Of a DNA stretch of 55,493 bases, positions 38,496-46,641 are shown piece after piece. Every line of letters begins with the position of its first letter. Position 1 is the first letter of the stretch. The notes below the pieces were generated by a model. That model had not been told where the DNA came from, did no database searches, and worked only from the letters and a program-made list of their open reading frames with translations. The stretch is from Bacteroidales bacterium (lineage in GTDB: Bacteria; Bacteroidota; Bacteroidia; Bacteroidales; Marinilabiliaceae), in contig JAKSLE010000016.1 in assembly GCA_024401365.1 (NCBI GenBank), positions 1 to 55,493 of the forward strand, in the 5' to 3' direction. Position numbers and translations under genes: made by a program.

Positions 38496-40643
38496 TTAAT
38501 CCTTCATTGAAAGACTAATTCTATTTCTCTTACGATCGATGTCGATAACAGTTACCTTAACGTGCTGGTGTAATTTGAGCACGCTATTGATATCCTTTAC
38601 GAAAGTGTTGGACACGGCAGATATATGTACCAAGCCATCCTGGTGGACACCTATATCTACGAAGGCGCCGAAAGCAGTAATATTGGTCACTATTCCAGGG
38701 AGGCGCATACCCGTCTGGAGGTCGTCTATAGTATTTATGCCATCAGCGAAGCGGAACTCCTCCAGTTGTTCGCGAGGGTCTCGTCCCGGTTTCTCCAACT
38801 CCTGCATGATATCTGTGAGGGTAGGAAGGCCTATGGTATCCGAGACATATCGGCGGATGTCGATAGCCTTGCGTTTTTCGCCGCTACAGATAAGGTCCTT
38901 GACAGAGCACTTAGTATCCTTAGCCATCTGTTGTACGATAGGGTAGGCCTCGGGGTGGACTGCAGAATTATCCAGAGGGTTTTCGGCGTCGCGTATACGG
39001 AGGAAGCCTGCGCACTGTTCGTAGGCCTTAGCACCTAGGCGAGGCACTTTTTTCAGTTGTGCTCGAGAAGTGAAGGCGCCATTTTCGGCACGATAATCAA
39101 CTATGTTTTGGGCAAGTTGTGGGCCGAGGCCAGACACATAAGTAAGCAACTCCTTAGATGCGGTATTGACATCCACTCCCACGCTATTTACGCAAGAGAC
39201 CACCACCTCGTCGAGGGCGTTTTTCAGGCGAGTCTGGTCGACGTCGTGCTGATACTGGCCTACACCGATACTTTTGGGGTCGATTTTTACAAGTTCAGCC
39301 AAGGGGTCCATGAGTCGGCGTCCTATAGAGACAGCCCCTCGGACGGTAACATCCTCATTAGGGAATTCGTCGCGAGCCACCTTAGATGCAGAATATATGC
39401 TAGCGCCGTCCTCGCTAACCACGAAGATGCGCAATTTGCCAGAAGGGTCGATTCGGCGGGCTATCTCCTCTGTTTCTCGGGATGCGGTACCATTACCTAT
39501 AGCTACTGCCTCGATGTTGTATTTTTTTATCAAGAGGCGCAATGTTTGCAAAGAGCCCTCTGGGTCGGCCTTAGGGGGGTGAGGGTATATTACGGTATGG
39601 TAGAGCAGAGAGCCATGTTGGTCTAGGCACACCACTTTGCACCCCGTACGGAAACCAGGGTCGAGAGCCAGCACTCGCTGTTCCCCCAGGGGGGCAGCCA
39701 GCAATAATTGCCTCAAGTTGTCGCGGAATACGCGTATAGCCTCGGTATCCGCCTCGTATTTTGTCTGTGCGTTATATTCGGTCTCGATAGAAGGTTCCAG
39801 CAGGCGGTCGTAAGCATCATCGATAGCCAATTTTATCTGCTCGGCAGAATTGCGGCTACTTTGGGAGCGGGCATAGTTGCGCTCGATGCGAGAAACGGCG
39901 CTATCCTTATCTCGGGGAGCGACTTGGACCTTGATTATGCCCTCGTTTTCGGCGCGACGTATAGCCAAGAGACGGTGAGCAGGCATACGAGACATGCTCT
40001 CGGCGAGGTTGAAATAATCTGAGAACTTATCGCCCTCGGTCTCCTTGCCTTTGACGACCTTTGTTTTCAGTTGTGCTGTATTTTTGAAAGCCAATCGGAC
40101 GATATCGCGGGTATTATTATCCTCGCTGACCATTTCGGCAATGATATCGCGTGCGCCCTGGAGGGCATCCTCGGCGGTAGGTACGTTGTCGTTGAGATAT
40201 TTCTCCGCCTCTGCCTCGACATCACGCAAGTTGCCCAGAAGAATTTTGGTTGCCAAAGGCTCCAAGCCATTCTCCTTAGCCTTTGCGGCGCGGGTTTTGC
40301 GTTTAGGTTTATAAGGCAAGTAGAGGTCCTCGAGTTTGGTCATATCCCAAGTAGAGGTAATCTGGCGCTCTAGTTCGGGCGTCAGTTTATCCTGTTCGCT
40401 TATTGTCTTCAATATTGTCTGTCGGCGGGCCTCGACCTCCTGGTATTTGGCGTAGAGATCCTTTATTTCACCGATTTTCACCTCGTCCAATCCGCCGGTG
40501 AGTTCTTTTCGGTATCGGCTGATGAAAGGTACGGTAGCGCCGTCGTCCAATAATTTTATTGTATTACGGACATTAGAAGTATTGATTGTCAGTTCTGCTG
40601 CTATCAGCTTAACGTAAGTCTCTGCGTTGATTTCCTGCGCCAT
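38496..40643 (-). CDS. tex: Tex-family RNA-binding transcription accessory protein
   Basis: Tex binds RNA and influences transcription and stress survival. The 715-residue form from ATG at 40643 begins MAQEINAETY. Domains in order: N-terminal helical region (PFISRYRKELTGGLDE), YqgF-like RNase H fold (VLALDPGFRTGCKV), helix-hairpin-helix repeats (LLTYVSGLGPQLAQNIVDYR, LKKVPRLGAKAYEQCAGFLRI) and a C-terminal S1 domain (GMRLPGIVTNITAFGAFVDIGVHQDGLVHIS). An upstream in-frame ATG at 40676 lies upstream of the predicted transcription start, so 40643 is the right start. Confidence 0.95.
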   Translation of the reverse strand: MAQEINAETYVKLIAAELTINTSNVRNTIKLLDDGATVPFISRYRKELTGGLDEVKIGEIKDLYAKYQEVEARRQTILKTISEQDKLTPELERQITSTWDMTKLEDLYLPYKPKRKTRAAKAKENGLEPLATKILLGNLRDVEAEAEKYLNDNVPTAEDALQGARDIIAEMVSEDNNTRDIVRLAFKNTAQLKTKVVKGKETEGDKFSDYFNLAESMSRMPAHRLLAIRRAENEGIIKVQVAPRDKDSAVSRIERNYARSQSSRNSAEQIKLAIDDAYDRLLEPSIETEYNAQTKYEADTEAIRVFRDNLRQLLLAAPLGEQRVLALDPGFRTGCKVVCLDQHGSLLYHTVIYPHPPKADPEGSLQTLRLLIKKYNIEAVAIGNGTASRETEEIARRIDPSGKLRIFVVSEDGASIYSASKVARDEFPNEDVTVRGAVSIGRRLMDPLAELVKIDPKSIGVGQYQHDVDQTRLKNALDEVVVSCVNSVGVDVNTASKELLTYVSGLGPQLAQNIVDYRAENGAFTSRAQLKKVPRLGAKAYEQCAGFLRIRDAENPLDNSAVHPEAYPIVQQMAKDTKCSVKDLICSGEKRKAIDIRRYVSDTIGLPTLTDIMQELEKPGRDPREQLEEFRFADGINTIDDLQTGMRLPGIVTNITAFGAFVDIGVHQDGLVHISAVSNTFVKDINSVLKLHQHVKVTVIDIDRKRNRISLSMKD

Positions 40644-40663
40644 AGTCTTGATATTTCTATTGG

Positions 40664-40694
40664 CAAATATAGCCAAAAAAGGGAAGTATACAAC
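40664..40694 (-). promoter_or_regulatory. Promoter for tex
   Basis: Minus strand: GTTG, 19 bases, TATATTTG, then C. The -7 box is exact. It predicts a leader of about 15 bases to the ATG at 40643. Confidence 0.65.
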
Positions 40695-40780
40695 AAGTTG
40701 TGCGGCTAGTGTTGGTATTTAGTTTTTATTAGGAGAAAGTTTAGATAGATAAGAGGTAAAACTGCTTCTCTGTATTAAGG

Positions 40781-40820
40781 CTGTCTATATAGAGCGTATA
40801 TAGAGTCTATATAGAGCTAT
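40781..40820. repeat. CTATATAG-type short repeat cluster, copy 2
   Basis: Three units (GTCTATATAGAGC, GTATATAGA, GTCTATATAGAGC) in the same order as at 9329-9363. It lies between the tex promoter and the hpf terminator. The remainder of this gap (about 40700-40870) shows nothing else I can name. Confidence 0.7.
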
Positions 40821-40876
40821 GAGAGTATTATTTTTATAATATAATTATGCGGAGTGAGAAGGGGAGGGGTGGAGAC

Positions 40877-40926
40877 AAAAAAAGACCGAGGTATCGGTCT
40901 GATGACGAACCTCGGTCGGTCTTTTT
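40877..40926 (-). terminator. Terminator after hpf
   Basis: GACCGAGG (40884-40891) pairs with CCTCGGTC (40910-40917), flanked by A7 on the left (T7 on the minus strand) and T5 on the right, so it can act in both directions. The GACCGA unit can also pair with TCGGTC at 40894-40899 or 40916-40921, giving alternative folds. Confidence 0.75.
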
Positions 40927-40967
40927 ATATCTGCGCCAGCTATGTAAATAGTGGTGCGCTAAAGATA

Positions 40968-41255
40968 TTACTTCTCTTTGTATTTTTGGAGTTGCTTTTT
41001 CAATGCGTCGCAAGAGAGGTCGATACTTTCCTCGAAAGTCTTGCACTGTTTTTGAGCGACGAGCAAATCACCACTTACTGCCAACTTTATCTCAGCTACC
41101 TTATTCTCTGTGTTCTCTGCCTTATCGAGGCTAAGAACTACGTCTGCGCCAATGATGCCGTCGTAGAAGTGATCGAGCTTAGAAACCTTGTGCTCAATAA
41201 ATTCCTTGAGTTGTGCCGAAGCATCGAAATGCAAAGATTGGATGTTAATCTTCAT
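40968..41255 (-). CDS. hpf: Short-form ribosome hibernation promoting factor
   Basis: HPF binds the 30S decoding centre and holds ribosomes inactive in slow growth. The 95-residue product begins MKINIQSLHFDASAQLKEFIEHKVSKLDHFYD, the family's N-terminal pattern, and ends in a Lys-rich helix. It is the short form, without the C-terminal dimerisation domain of long HPF. It starts 2 bases after the xerC-like stop, an arrangement common in this phylum. Confidence 0.93.
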   Translation of the reverse strand: MKINIQSLHFDASAQLKEFIEHKVSKLDHFYDGIIGADVVLSLDKAENTENKVAEIKLAVSGDLLVAQKQCKTFEESIDLSCDALKKQLQKYKEK

Positions 41256-41257
41256 AA

Positions 41258-42169
41258 TCAGTCCTCCTTATTCTTCTGTGCCCACGGGTGGGCGGTTTGA
41301 TATATGTTACTCAATTGCTTGAAGTCGCTATGAGTATAGATTTGTGTTGCCGCTAGGCTTGAGTGACCGAGGAGCTCCTTTATGGCCATTAAATCGGCTC
41401 CATTGTTCAACAATGCCGTTGCGAACGAATGTCTTAGTATATGTGGACTCTTACGCGAAACTGTGCTTACAAGTTCCAGATTTTGGTGAACAATTTTATA
41501 GATGTGCCAAGGCTTCATCTGTTCTCCGTTGGGATTGAGGAACATAGGGTCGGAATTTTTTATTGTATCACCGAATTCCTCTTTCCTTTTGCTAAGATAA
41601 TAAATTAAATCGGATTCCAGTTGCTGGGTGAACGGAATTATTCGTTGTTTATTTCTTTTTCCGAGCACAGTTATGTAGTGCATACCGTAGTTGACGTCGA
41701 CGGGGGTGAAGTTGAGCAGCTCAGAGAGGCGCATTCCCGTCATGTAGAGGATTTCGATAATCATGTGGTCGCGCACACCCTCGTAAGAATTATCGAATTC
41801 GACGTTATCCAGGAGGTCGTCCATTTCCTGAGGTTGGACGAAAATAGGTAATGTTTTAGGTGTTTTGACGTTTTCGATGAGTTCGCAAGGATTTTTGACG
41901 ATTATTTCATCGTGCATCAGGTACTTGTAGTAGCTACGTACGCTAGCTATTTTGCGGTTGACACTACGTTCCTTCATTCCCAGGGCCAGGAGGCTCATGA
42001 TGAAGCGGCGGACTATGCGGGGGGTAGCTTTGGTATTATCCTCCAGGTCGGTATGTTGTTCCACGAAGTTATTCCACAGACCGAGGTCGTTCCTATACGC
42101 CAGCACTGTCAGTGGCGAGCAACGTTTTTCGTAGAGCATATATTTTAGGAAGTCCTCTCTATAGTCCAT
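41258..42169 (-). CDS. XerC/XerD-type tyrosine recombinase
   Basis: A 303-residue tyrosine recombinase of the housekeeping Xer type, which resolves chromosome dimers at dif. All catalytic residues are present: Arg147 (TGMRLSELL), Lys171 (GKRNKQR), His243 and Arg246 (HILRHSFAT), His269 (LLGHSS) and Tyr278 (IYTH). The N-terminal SAM-like domain (residues 1-95) is complete. Location next to hpf is the conserved chromosomal locus in Bacteroidales, so it is not part of a mobile element. Which Xer it is (C or D) cannot be decided here. Confidence 0.92.
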   Translation of the reverse strand: MDYREDFLKYMLYEKRCSPLTVLAYRNDLGLWNNFVEQHTDLEDNTKATPRIVRRFIMSLLALGMKERSVNRKIASVRSYYKYLMHDEIIVKNPCELIENVKTPKTLPIFVQPQEMDDLLDNVEFDNSYEGVRDHMIIEILYMTGMRLSELLNFTPVDVNYGMHYITVLGKRNKQRIIPFTQQLESDLIYYLSKRKEEFGDTIKNSDPMFLNPNGEQMKPWHIYKIVHQNLELVSTVSRKSPHILRHSFATALLNNGADLMAIKELLGHSSLAATQIYTHSDFKQLSNIYQTAHPWAQKNKED

Positions 42170-42210
42170 GTGAATCTGCGTTCATTCCTACATAGTGGTG
42201 TATACGTAAA

Positions 42211-42239
42211 GAAGGGATACCTTGTTAGGGTATCCCTTC
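42211..42239 (-). terminator. Hairpin after purA
   Basis: GAAGGGATACC (42211-42221) and GGTATCCCTTC (42229-42239) form an 11-base-pair stem with a 7-base loop, 24 bases after the purA stop on the minus strand, followed by TTTACG. Confidence 0.7.
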
Positions 42240-42263
42240 AATATTTATTGGATTAGCGATGAA

Positions 42264-43523
42264 TTATCTTACGATAGTCTGCTCGCGGTCGGGACCTACT
42301 GAAACGAACTTTACAGGAACGCCGAGGTACTCCTCGATGAACTTGATATAGTTTTTGTACTCTGTAGGGAACTGAGACTCGCTAGTAACCTTGGTCATAT
42401 CAACCTTCCAGCCTGGGAACTCCTTGTAGATTGGTTCCACGCCCTCGTTGATATCGAAAGGCATATCCTTAGTCTCGACGCCGTTGACCTTGTAAGCTAC
42501 GCAAGCCTTGATAGTAGGGAACTGGTCCATAACGTCGCTCTTCATCATGATGAGTTGAGTAACGCCATTAATCATAACTGCGTACTTGAGAGCCACTAGG
42601 TCGATCCATCCACAGCGGCGAGGGCGGCCAGTAACGGCGCCAAATTCGTGACCGAGTTTACGGAGTTCCTCGCCCACCTCGTCGAACAACTCAGTAGGGA
42701 AAGGGCCAGAGCCTACGCGTGTGCAGTAAGCCTTGAAGATACCGAATACTTCGCCGATTTTATTAGGAGCGACACCGAGGCCGGTGCAAGCGCCTGCGCA
42801 TATTGTGTTAGAGGAAGTTACGAATGGGTATGAACCGAAATCGATATCGAGCATAGTACCCTGAGCGCCCTCTGCCAATACTTTTTTACCCTCGGAGAGA
42901 GTTTTGTTTACGAAATGTTCGCTATCTACGAACTTAAACTGCTTAAGTTTTTCGATACCAGCCAACCAATCCTTCTCGATAGGCTCGAGGTCGTACTTGA
43001 AGTCGTAGTGAGAGAGGATTTCCTTGTGGCGAGCGATAGCTGCTTCGTACTTCTCCTTGAAATTATTTTCGATATCACCTACACGGAGGCCATTACGAGA
43101 AGTCTTATCGGTGTATGTAGGGCCGATACCCTTACCTGTAGTACCGATCTTACCTTTACCCTTAGCTGCTTCGTAAGCTGCATCGAGGAGTCGGTGAGTT
43201 GGGAGGATGAGGTGAGCCTTGCGAGAGATGTATAGACGGTCGGTGAGTTTGTGACCGCTCTGCTCGAGCTGTTCGATTTCGGCCTTAAACAATGCTGGGT
43301 CGAGAACTACGCCGTTGCCTATGATATTAACCTTGCCGCCCTGGAAGATACCAGAAGGTACAGAACGGAGCACGTATTTCTGGTTTTCGAACTCGAGGGT
43401 GTGGCCTGCGTTTGGTCCACCTTGGAATCGGCTTACTACTGAATAGTTTGGGGTCAATACGTCAACGATTTTACCCTTGCCTTCGTCTCCCCATTGCAAT
43501 CCTAATAAGACGTCTACTTTCAT
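42264..43523 (-). CDS. purA: Adenylosuccinate synthetase
   Basis: PurA makes adenylosuccinate from IMP, Asp and GTP, the first committed step to AMP. The 419-residue protein starts MKVDVLLGLQWGDEGKGKIVD (GTP-binding loop and catalytic Asp), has FQGGPNAGHT with the catalytic His, GKGIGPTYTDK, EGAQGTMLDIDFGSYPFVTSS, and VTGRPRRCGWIDL near the C-terminus. Length and motifs are fully normal. The upstream neighbour on the strand is fur, separated by a terminator hairpin. Confidence 0.97.
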   Translation of the reverse strand: MKVDVLLGLQWGDEGKGKIVDVLTPNYSVVSRFQGGPNAGHTLEFENQKYVLRSVPSGIFQGGKVNIIGNGVVLDPALFKAEIEQLEQSGHKLTDRLYISRKAHLILPTHRLLDAAYEAAKGKGKIGTTGKGIGPTYTDKTSRNGLRVGDIENNFKEKYEAAIARHKEILSHYDFKYDLEPIEKDWLAGIEKLKQFKFVDSEHFVNKTLSEGKKVLAEGAQGTMLDIDFGSYPFVTSSNTICAGACTGLGVAPNKIGEVFGIFKAYCTRVGSGPFPTELFDEVGEELRKLGHEFGAVTGRPRRCGWIDLVALKYAVMINGVTQLIMMKSDVMDQFPTIKACVAYKVNGVETKDMPFDINEGVEPIYKEFPGWKVDMTKVTSESQFPTEYKNYIKFIEEYLGVPVKFVSVGPDREQTIVR

Positions 43524-43568
43524 GAATGTGTATATGTTTTATCGTCGTTTTCTATATTATATTACACT

Positions 43569-43600
43569 AAAAAGCGAGGCATACTCGGCTGGCATACCTC
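43569..43600 (-). terminator. Terminator after fur
   Basis: GAGGCATAC (43576-43584) and GCATACCTC (43592-43600) form a 9-base-pair stem with two G-T pairs. On the minus strand it is followed by GCTTTTT. It lies 17 bases past the fur stop and before purA. Confidence 0.75.
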
Positions 43601-43616
43601 TCTTTCGTGCGCTAAA

Positions 43617-44105
43617 TTATACATTATTCTCTGAATTCGCAACTCTCTTAGCCTGGCATTTTTTGCAGTAGCCATAGATGTAGAGAGAATGGTGGGTGAT
43701 ATAGAAGTCGGCCCTATCAGCCACCTCTCTTGCGATATCTTCTATTTCGGTATCTATTTCTATGATATCACCACAAGTCAGGCAAACCAGATGGTCGTGC
43801 GGTTTATTCCCGAAAGCTCTCTCGTAATGGGCGCTATTGTTACCAAACTGATGTTTGATGATAAGTTTGGCATCCAGGAACATATTTATAGTATTGTACA
43901 AAGTTGCTCTTGACACCCTATAGTTTTTTGCTTTCATGTGGACGAAGATATCCTCCACGTCGAAATGGCCGTTGTGGGTATAGATATCCTCGAGTATAGC
44001 CAACCGTTCAGGTGTTTTGCGTTGTTGGTGCTGTTCGAGGTAATCGATCAGCATCTTTTTTGCACTTTCAAGTATACGAACCTGTACTTGTTTTTTATCT
44101 GCCAT
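43617..44105 (-). CDS. fur: Fur-family metal-responsive regulator
   Basis: A 162-residue Fur-family repressor. The winged helix has KTPERLAILEDIYTHNGHFDVEDIF and the recognition helix RVSRATLYNTINMFLDAKLI. The metal and dimerisation part has HYERAFGNKPHDHLVCLTCGDIIE with the first CxxC, and CKKCQAK as the second CxxC (structural zinc). Fur versus PerR cannot be separated from sequence alone. A 19-base palindrome (44150-44168) lies 45 bases upstream and could be its own operator. Confidence 0.9.
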   Translation of the reverse strand: MADKKQVQVRILESAKKMLIDYLEQHQQRKTPERLAILEDIYTHNGHFDVEDIFVHMKAKNYRVSRATLYNTINMFLDAKLIIKHQFGNNSAHYERAFGNKPHDHLVCLTCGDIIEIDTEIEDIAREVADRADFYITHHSLYIYGYCKKCQAKRVANSENNV

Positions 44106-44149
44106 TTGTGTGTGTTCTATTTAGACAGCGTAAAAATAACAACTATCTC

Positions 44150-44168
44150 TGAAATAGACACTATTTCA
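44150..44168. promoter_or_regulatory. 19-base palindrome upstream of fur
   Basis: On the minus strand TGAAATAG-TGT-CTATTTCA is a perfect 8-base inverted repeat with a 3-base centre, the size of a Fur-family operator. Its first three bases are the stop codon of the preceding gene. Binding is inferred. Confidence 0.45.
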
Positions 44169-46145
44169 CTCAACAATCTTTATTTCGATGCGTCTATTTA
44201 GTGCGCGGCCCTCGTCGGTAGAGTTGTCGGCGATAGGCTGAGACATGCCGTAGCCATTGGTCTTTATGCGATTTGCGTCGATGCCCTTACTGATAAGATA
44301 TTGGGCGGTACTCCTGGCGCGGTCGGCAGACAACTTATTATTATAAGCTACGGATCCCTTGTTGTCGGTATGACCTCCGATTTCGATGGTCAGGTTAGGG
44401 TTATCCTGCATGAGGACCAATACCTTATTAAGTTCCACGAACGACTCAGACTTGAGGTTCGTTCGGTCGAATTCGAAGAAAATATTCTTGAGAGTAATTT
44501 TTGCTCCCACTCGGATAGGGGTCATAGGCATATCCAGGTAGACCTTGCCACCCTTCTCCTTCACCTCCTTGAGGGCGAAAGTTTCCGAATGGTGGAGGTA
44601 GTTCTCCTTAGTAGAGATGAGAGCGTAGTCGTTGCCTGACGGCATATTCAGCATGAAAGAGCCATCGGCAGGGCGAGATTCCGAGATTGTCACCTTGCGA
44701 CCCGTAGACAAGTCGAGAAGTTCCAGTTTAGCCGACAGAGGTTTAAGAGTCTCCTCGTCGTAAACCTTACCAGCTATATATGAGACTACGTTTGGACGGT
44801 GGGCCTCAGGTATTTCGAAGCAGAAAAGTTCCTTTATCAATCGGCCATCTCCGTGCTCCACCTCGGTAGAATAGTAACCGCGGTTGCCGGCAGTATTGAC
44901 TATCAAGCCCACCTCGTCATTAGAGGTGTTGATAGGGTATCCTATGTTGAGGGGAGCGTTCCACTGGGCGGTATCGTTATCGCGGCGAGAGACGAAGATG
45001 TCGTATCCACCCATTCCCTCCCATCCGGTAGAAGAGAAGAAGAGCGTTCTATTATCGGGGTGGATGAACGGAGAAGCCTCGTCGCCCTCGGTATTTATTG
45101 TTGCGCCCAAGTTTTTCACAGGTTCGAATATAGGGAGGCCATTCTCCTTAAACCCCTTTATTTTAGCGCTCCAGATATCGTGGCCGCCGATGCCGCCCTT
45201 TCGTCCAGATACGAAATACAATGTCTGTCCGTCGGCAGACAAGCAAGGTTGGCTCTCCCAAGCAGACGTATTGACAGGTTGTCCTATATTTTGAGGCTTA
45301 GTCCAGCCAGTTTTAGTTCTTCTAGAAAAATAGATATCACACGAACCCTCAGAATCCTCGCGTCCGCAGATAGTGAGGAACATCCACTGTCCGTCGGGCG
45401 ACAAAGCCTGCGCGCCCTCGTTGGCATATCGGGTATTTATGTCGGTAACATCCTGGAGGATACCCCATTCTCCGTTTTCGTCGCGGATAGCCATACAAAA
45501 ATCCTCCTGAAAATGTCGGGCTGATTTAGGCATGTTAGGGTTGCGTCTATACTCCTCGGGGTTGTTTGGTCGTAAAGCTGTGAGGACCAATTCATTCTCG
45601 TCGAGGGTTAGGCTAGGCCAGTAGAGGTCGTACCCTGGGAGGATATTTTTGCTCACATGTTCGGGGTTGAATGGTACGGGGTGATCGATGAGGAAGCGGA
45701 CATATTTAGCGTGGTTGACCCACATATCGACATCCTTGCGCATACGCTTTGGGTTGGCGAAACGTTTATAGAGGTCGAAATACCTTATAGAAGCCGTGTC
45801 CTGTCCCATTTTACACAATGCCACTCCTGCGGAGTAGTAAGCCATAGGGTAGAATGTAGAATCGATAGCTATACCAGCCTCAAGAATTTTCAGTTGCTCT
45901 TTGTAGCGGCGTTGAGACTTATATATATCTGCCAAGGCGAAATAGCAATCGAGGAATTTAGGGTCGAGCTTCAGTGCGTACTCCAAACGCTCGGTGGCAG
46001 CGGTATATTTCTCCCACAAGAAAAACTCTTGGCCCTCCTCGAAAGCGGCGATAGCCTTTTTGTTTTTTGAGGCGTACTTAGTCTGTCCGCATATTTGGGC
46101 TAAGCAGACACTCAAAAGGGCGAGAAGAAAGAGAGATTTTTTCAT
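44166..46145 (-). CDS. TPR-PD40-OmpA protein, PorE-like
   Basis: A 659-residue exported protein (signal MKKSLFLLALLSVCLAQICGQ). Order of domains: TPR-type repeats (about 25-140: EYALKLDPKFLDCYFALADIY), PD40/WD40-like propeller blades (about 165-430: SPDGQWMFLTICG, SADGQTLYFVSGRKGGIGG, DNRTLFFSSTGWEGMGGYDI), a carboxypeptidase-regulatory-like domain (SYIAGKVYDEETLKPL, about 455-535) and an OmpA peptidoglycan-binding domain (IEIGGHTDNKGS, LSADRARSTAQYL, EGRALNRRIEI). This is the layout of PorE, a type IX secretion component that anchors to murein. Whether the organism has that system cannot be seen here. It overlaps ruvX by an ATGA. Confidence 0.85.
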   Translation of the reverse strand: MKKSLFLLALLSVCLAQICGQTKYASKNKKAIAAFEEGQEFFLWEKYTAATERLEYALKLDPKFLDCYFALADIYKSQRRYKEQLKILEAGIAIDSTFYPMAYYSAGVALCKMGQDTASIRYFDLYKRFANPKRMRKDVDMWVNHAKYVRFLIDHPVPFNPEHVSKNILPGYDLYWPSLTLDENELVLTALRPNNPEEYRRNPNMPKSARHFQEDFCMAIRDENGEWGILQDVTDINTRYANEGAQALSPDGQWMFLTICGREDSEGSCDIYFSRRTKTGWTKPQNIGQPVNTSAWESQPCLSADGQTLYFVSGRKGGIGGHDIWSAKIKGFKENGLPIFEPVKNLGATINTEGDEASPFIHPDNRTLFFSSTGWEGMGGYDIFVSRRDNDTAQWNAPLNIGYPINTSNDEVGLIVNTAGNRGYYSTEVEHGDGRLIKELFCFEIPEAHRPNVVSYIAGKVYDEETLKPLSAKLELLDLSTGRKVTISESRPADGSFMLNMPSGNDYALISTKENYLHHSETFALKEVKEKGGKVYLDMPMTPIRVGAKITLKNIFFEFDRTNLKSESFVELNKVLVLMQDNPNLTIEIGGHTDNKGSVAYNNKLSADRARSTAQYLISKGIDANRIKTNGYGMSQPIADNSTDEGRALNRRIEIKIVE

Positions 46146-46558
46146 AAGCGTTTCTGTTCTAGGTAATCCTGTAGAATCAAGGAAGCTGACACCTTATCTA
46201 CGATGCCATTTTTGTTGTCGCGTTTCTTTTTGCCGAGGCCGGCGTCGAGCATAGATTGGAAAGCGATCTTTGTGGTATAGCGTTCATCGAAGAAATCCAC
46301 TTCGATGTTAGGCAAGGCCTTTTTGAGGCGTCCCACGAAAGGTCGAATATAGCGCATAGAATCGCTATCCTCGCCATTGGGTTGGCGTGGGTAGCCGATG
46401 ACGATTGTTTTCACCTCCTCCTTAGCGGTATAGTTGGACAAGAACTCTAAGAGTTGTGCTGTATCGACGCAAGTCAGAGGTTGTGCGATGATACCAGCCG
46501 AGTCTGTGACTGCTATACCAGAGCGTTTTTTGCCGAAATCAATAGCCAATATGCGCAT
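46142..46558 (-). CDS. ruvX: Putative pre-16S rRNA nuclease (YqgF/RuvX)
   Basis: An RNase H-fold protein of 138 residues, implicated in 16S rRNA 5'-end processing. Motifs: MRILAIDFGKKRSGIAVTD at the start, IVIGYPRQPNGEDSD, VDFFDERYTT and a C-terminal DKVSASLILQDYLEQKR. ATG at 46558 is chosen because the family begins at MRILAID; a 16-codon upstream extension would cross the upstream terminator hairpin. It overlaps the PorE-like gene by 3 bases of stop/start. Confidence 0.93.
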   Translation of the reverse strand: MRILAIDFGKKRSGIAVTDSAGIIAQPLTCVDTAQLLEFLSNYTAKEEVKTIVIGYPRQPNGEDSDSMRYIRPFVGRLKKALPNIEVDFFDERYTTKIAFQSMLDAGLGKKKRDNKNGIVDKVSASLILQDYLEQKRL

Positions 46559-46578
46559 TAAGATAATTTTTATAGTAA

Positions 46579-46612
46579 AAGACGATGCTACATCACGATG
46601 CAGCACCGTCTT
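46579..46612 (-). terminator. Terminator after the DUF3078 gene
   Basis: AAGACG-a-TGCT (46579-46589) pairs with AGCA-c-CGTCTT (46602-46612), 10 pairs with one mismatch, and on the minus strand is followed by TTACTATAAAAAT. Confidence 0.7.
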
Positions 46613-46641
46613 ATTTAAGTCTTTATATTTATAGGGAAGTA

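Noticed and set aside
41258-42169. Tyrosine recombinase as sign of an integrated element
   Set aside because: It is the housekeeping Xer type located beside hpf, with no attachment-site repeats or phage genes nearby.
44799-45524. A 241-codon open frame on the plus strand
   Set aside because: It is antisense to the PorE-like gene, and its composition is explained by that gene's codon bias. No recognisable motif.
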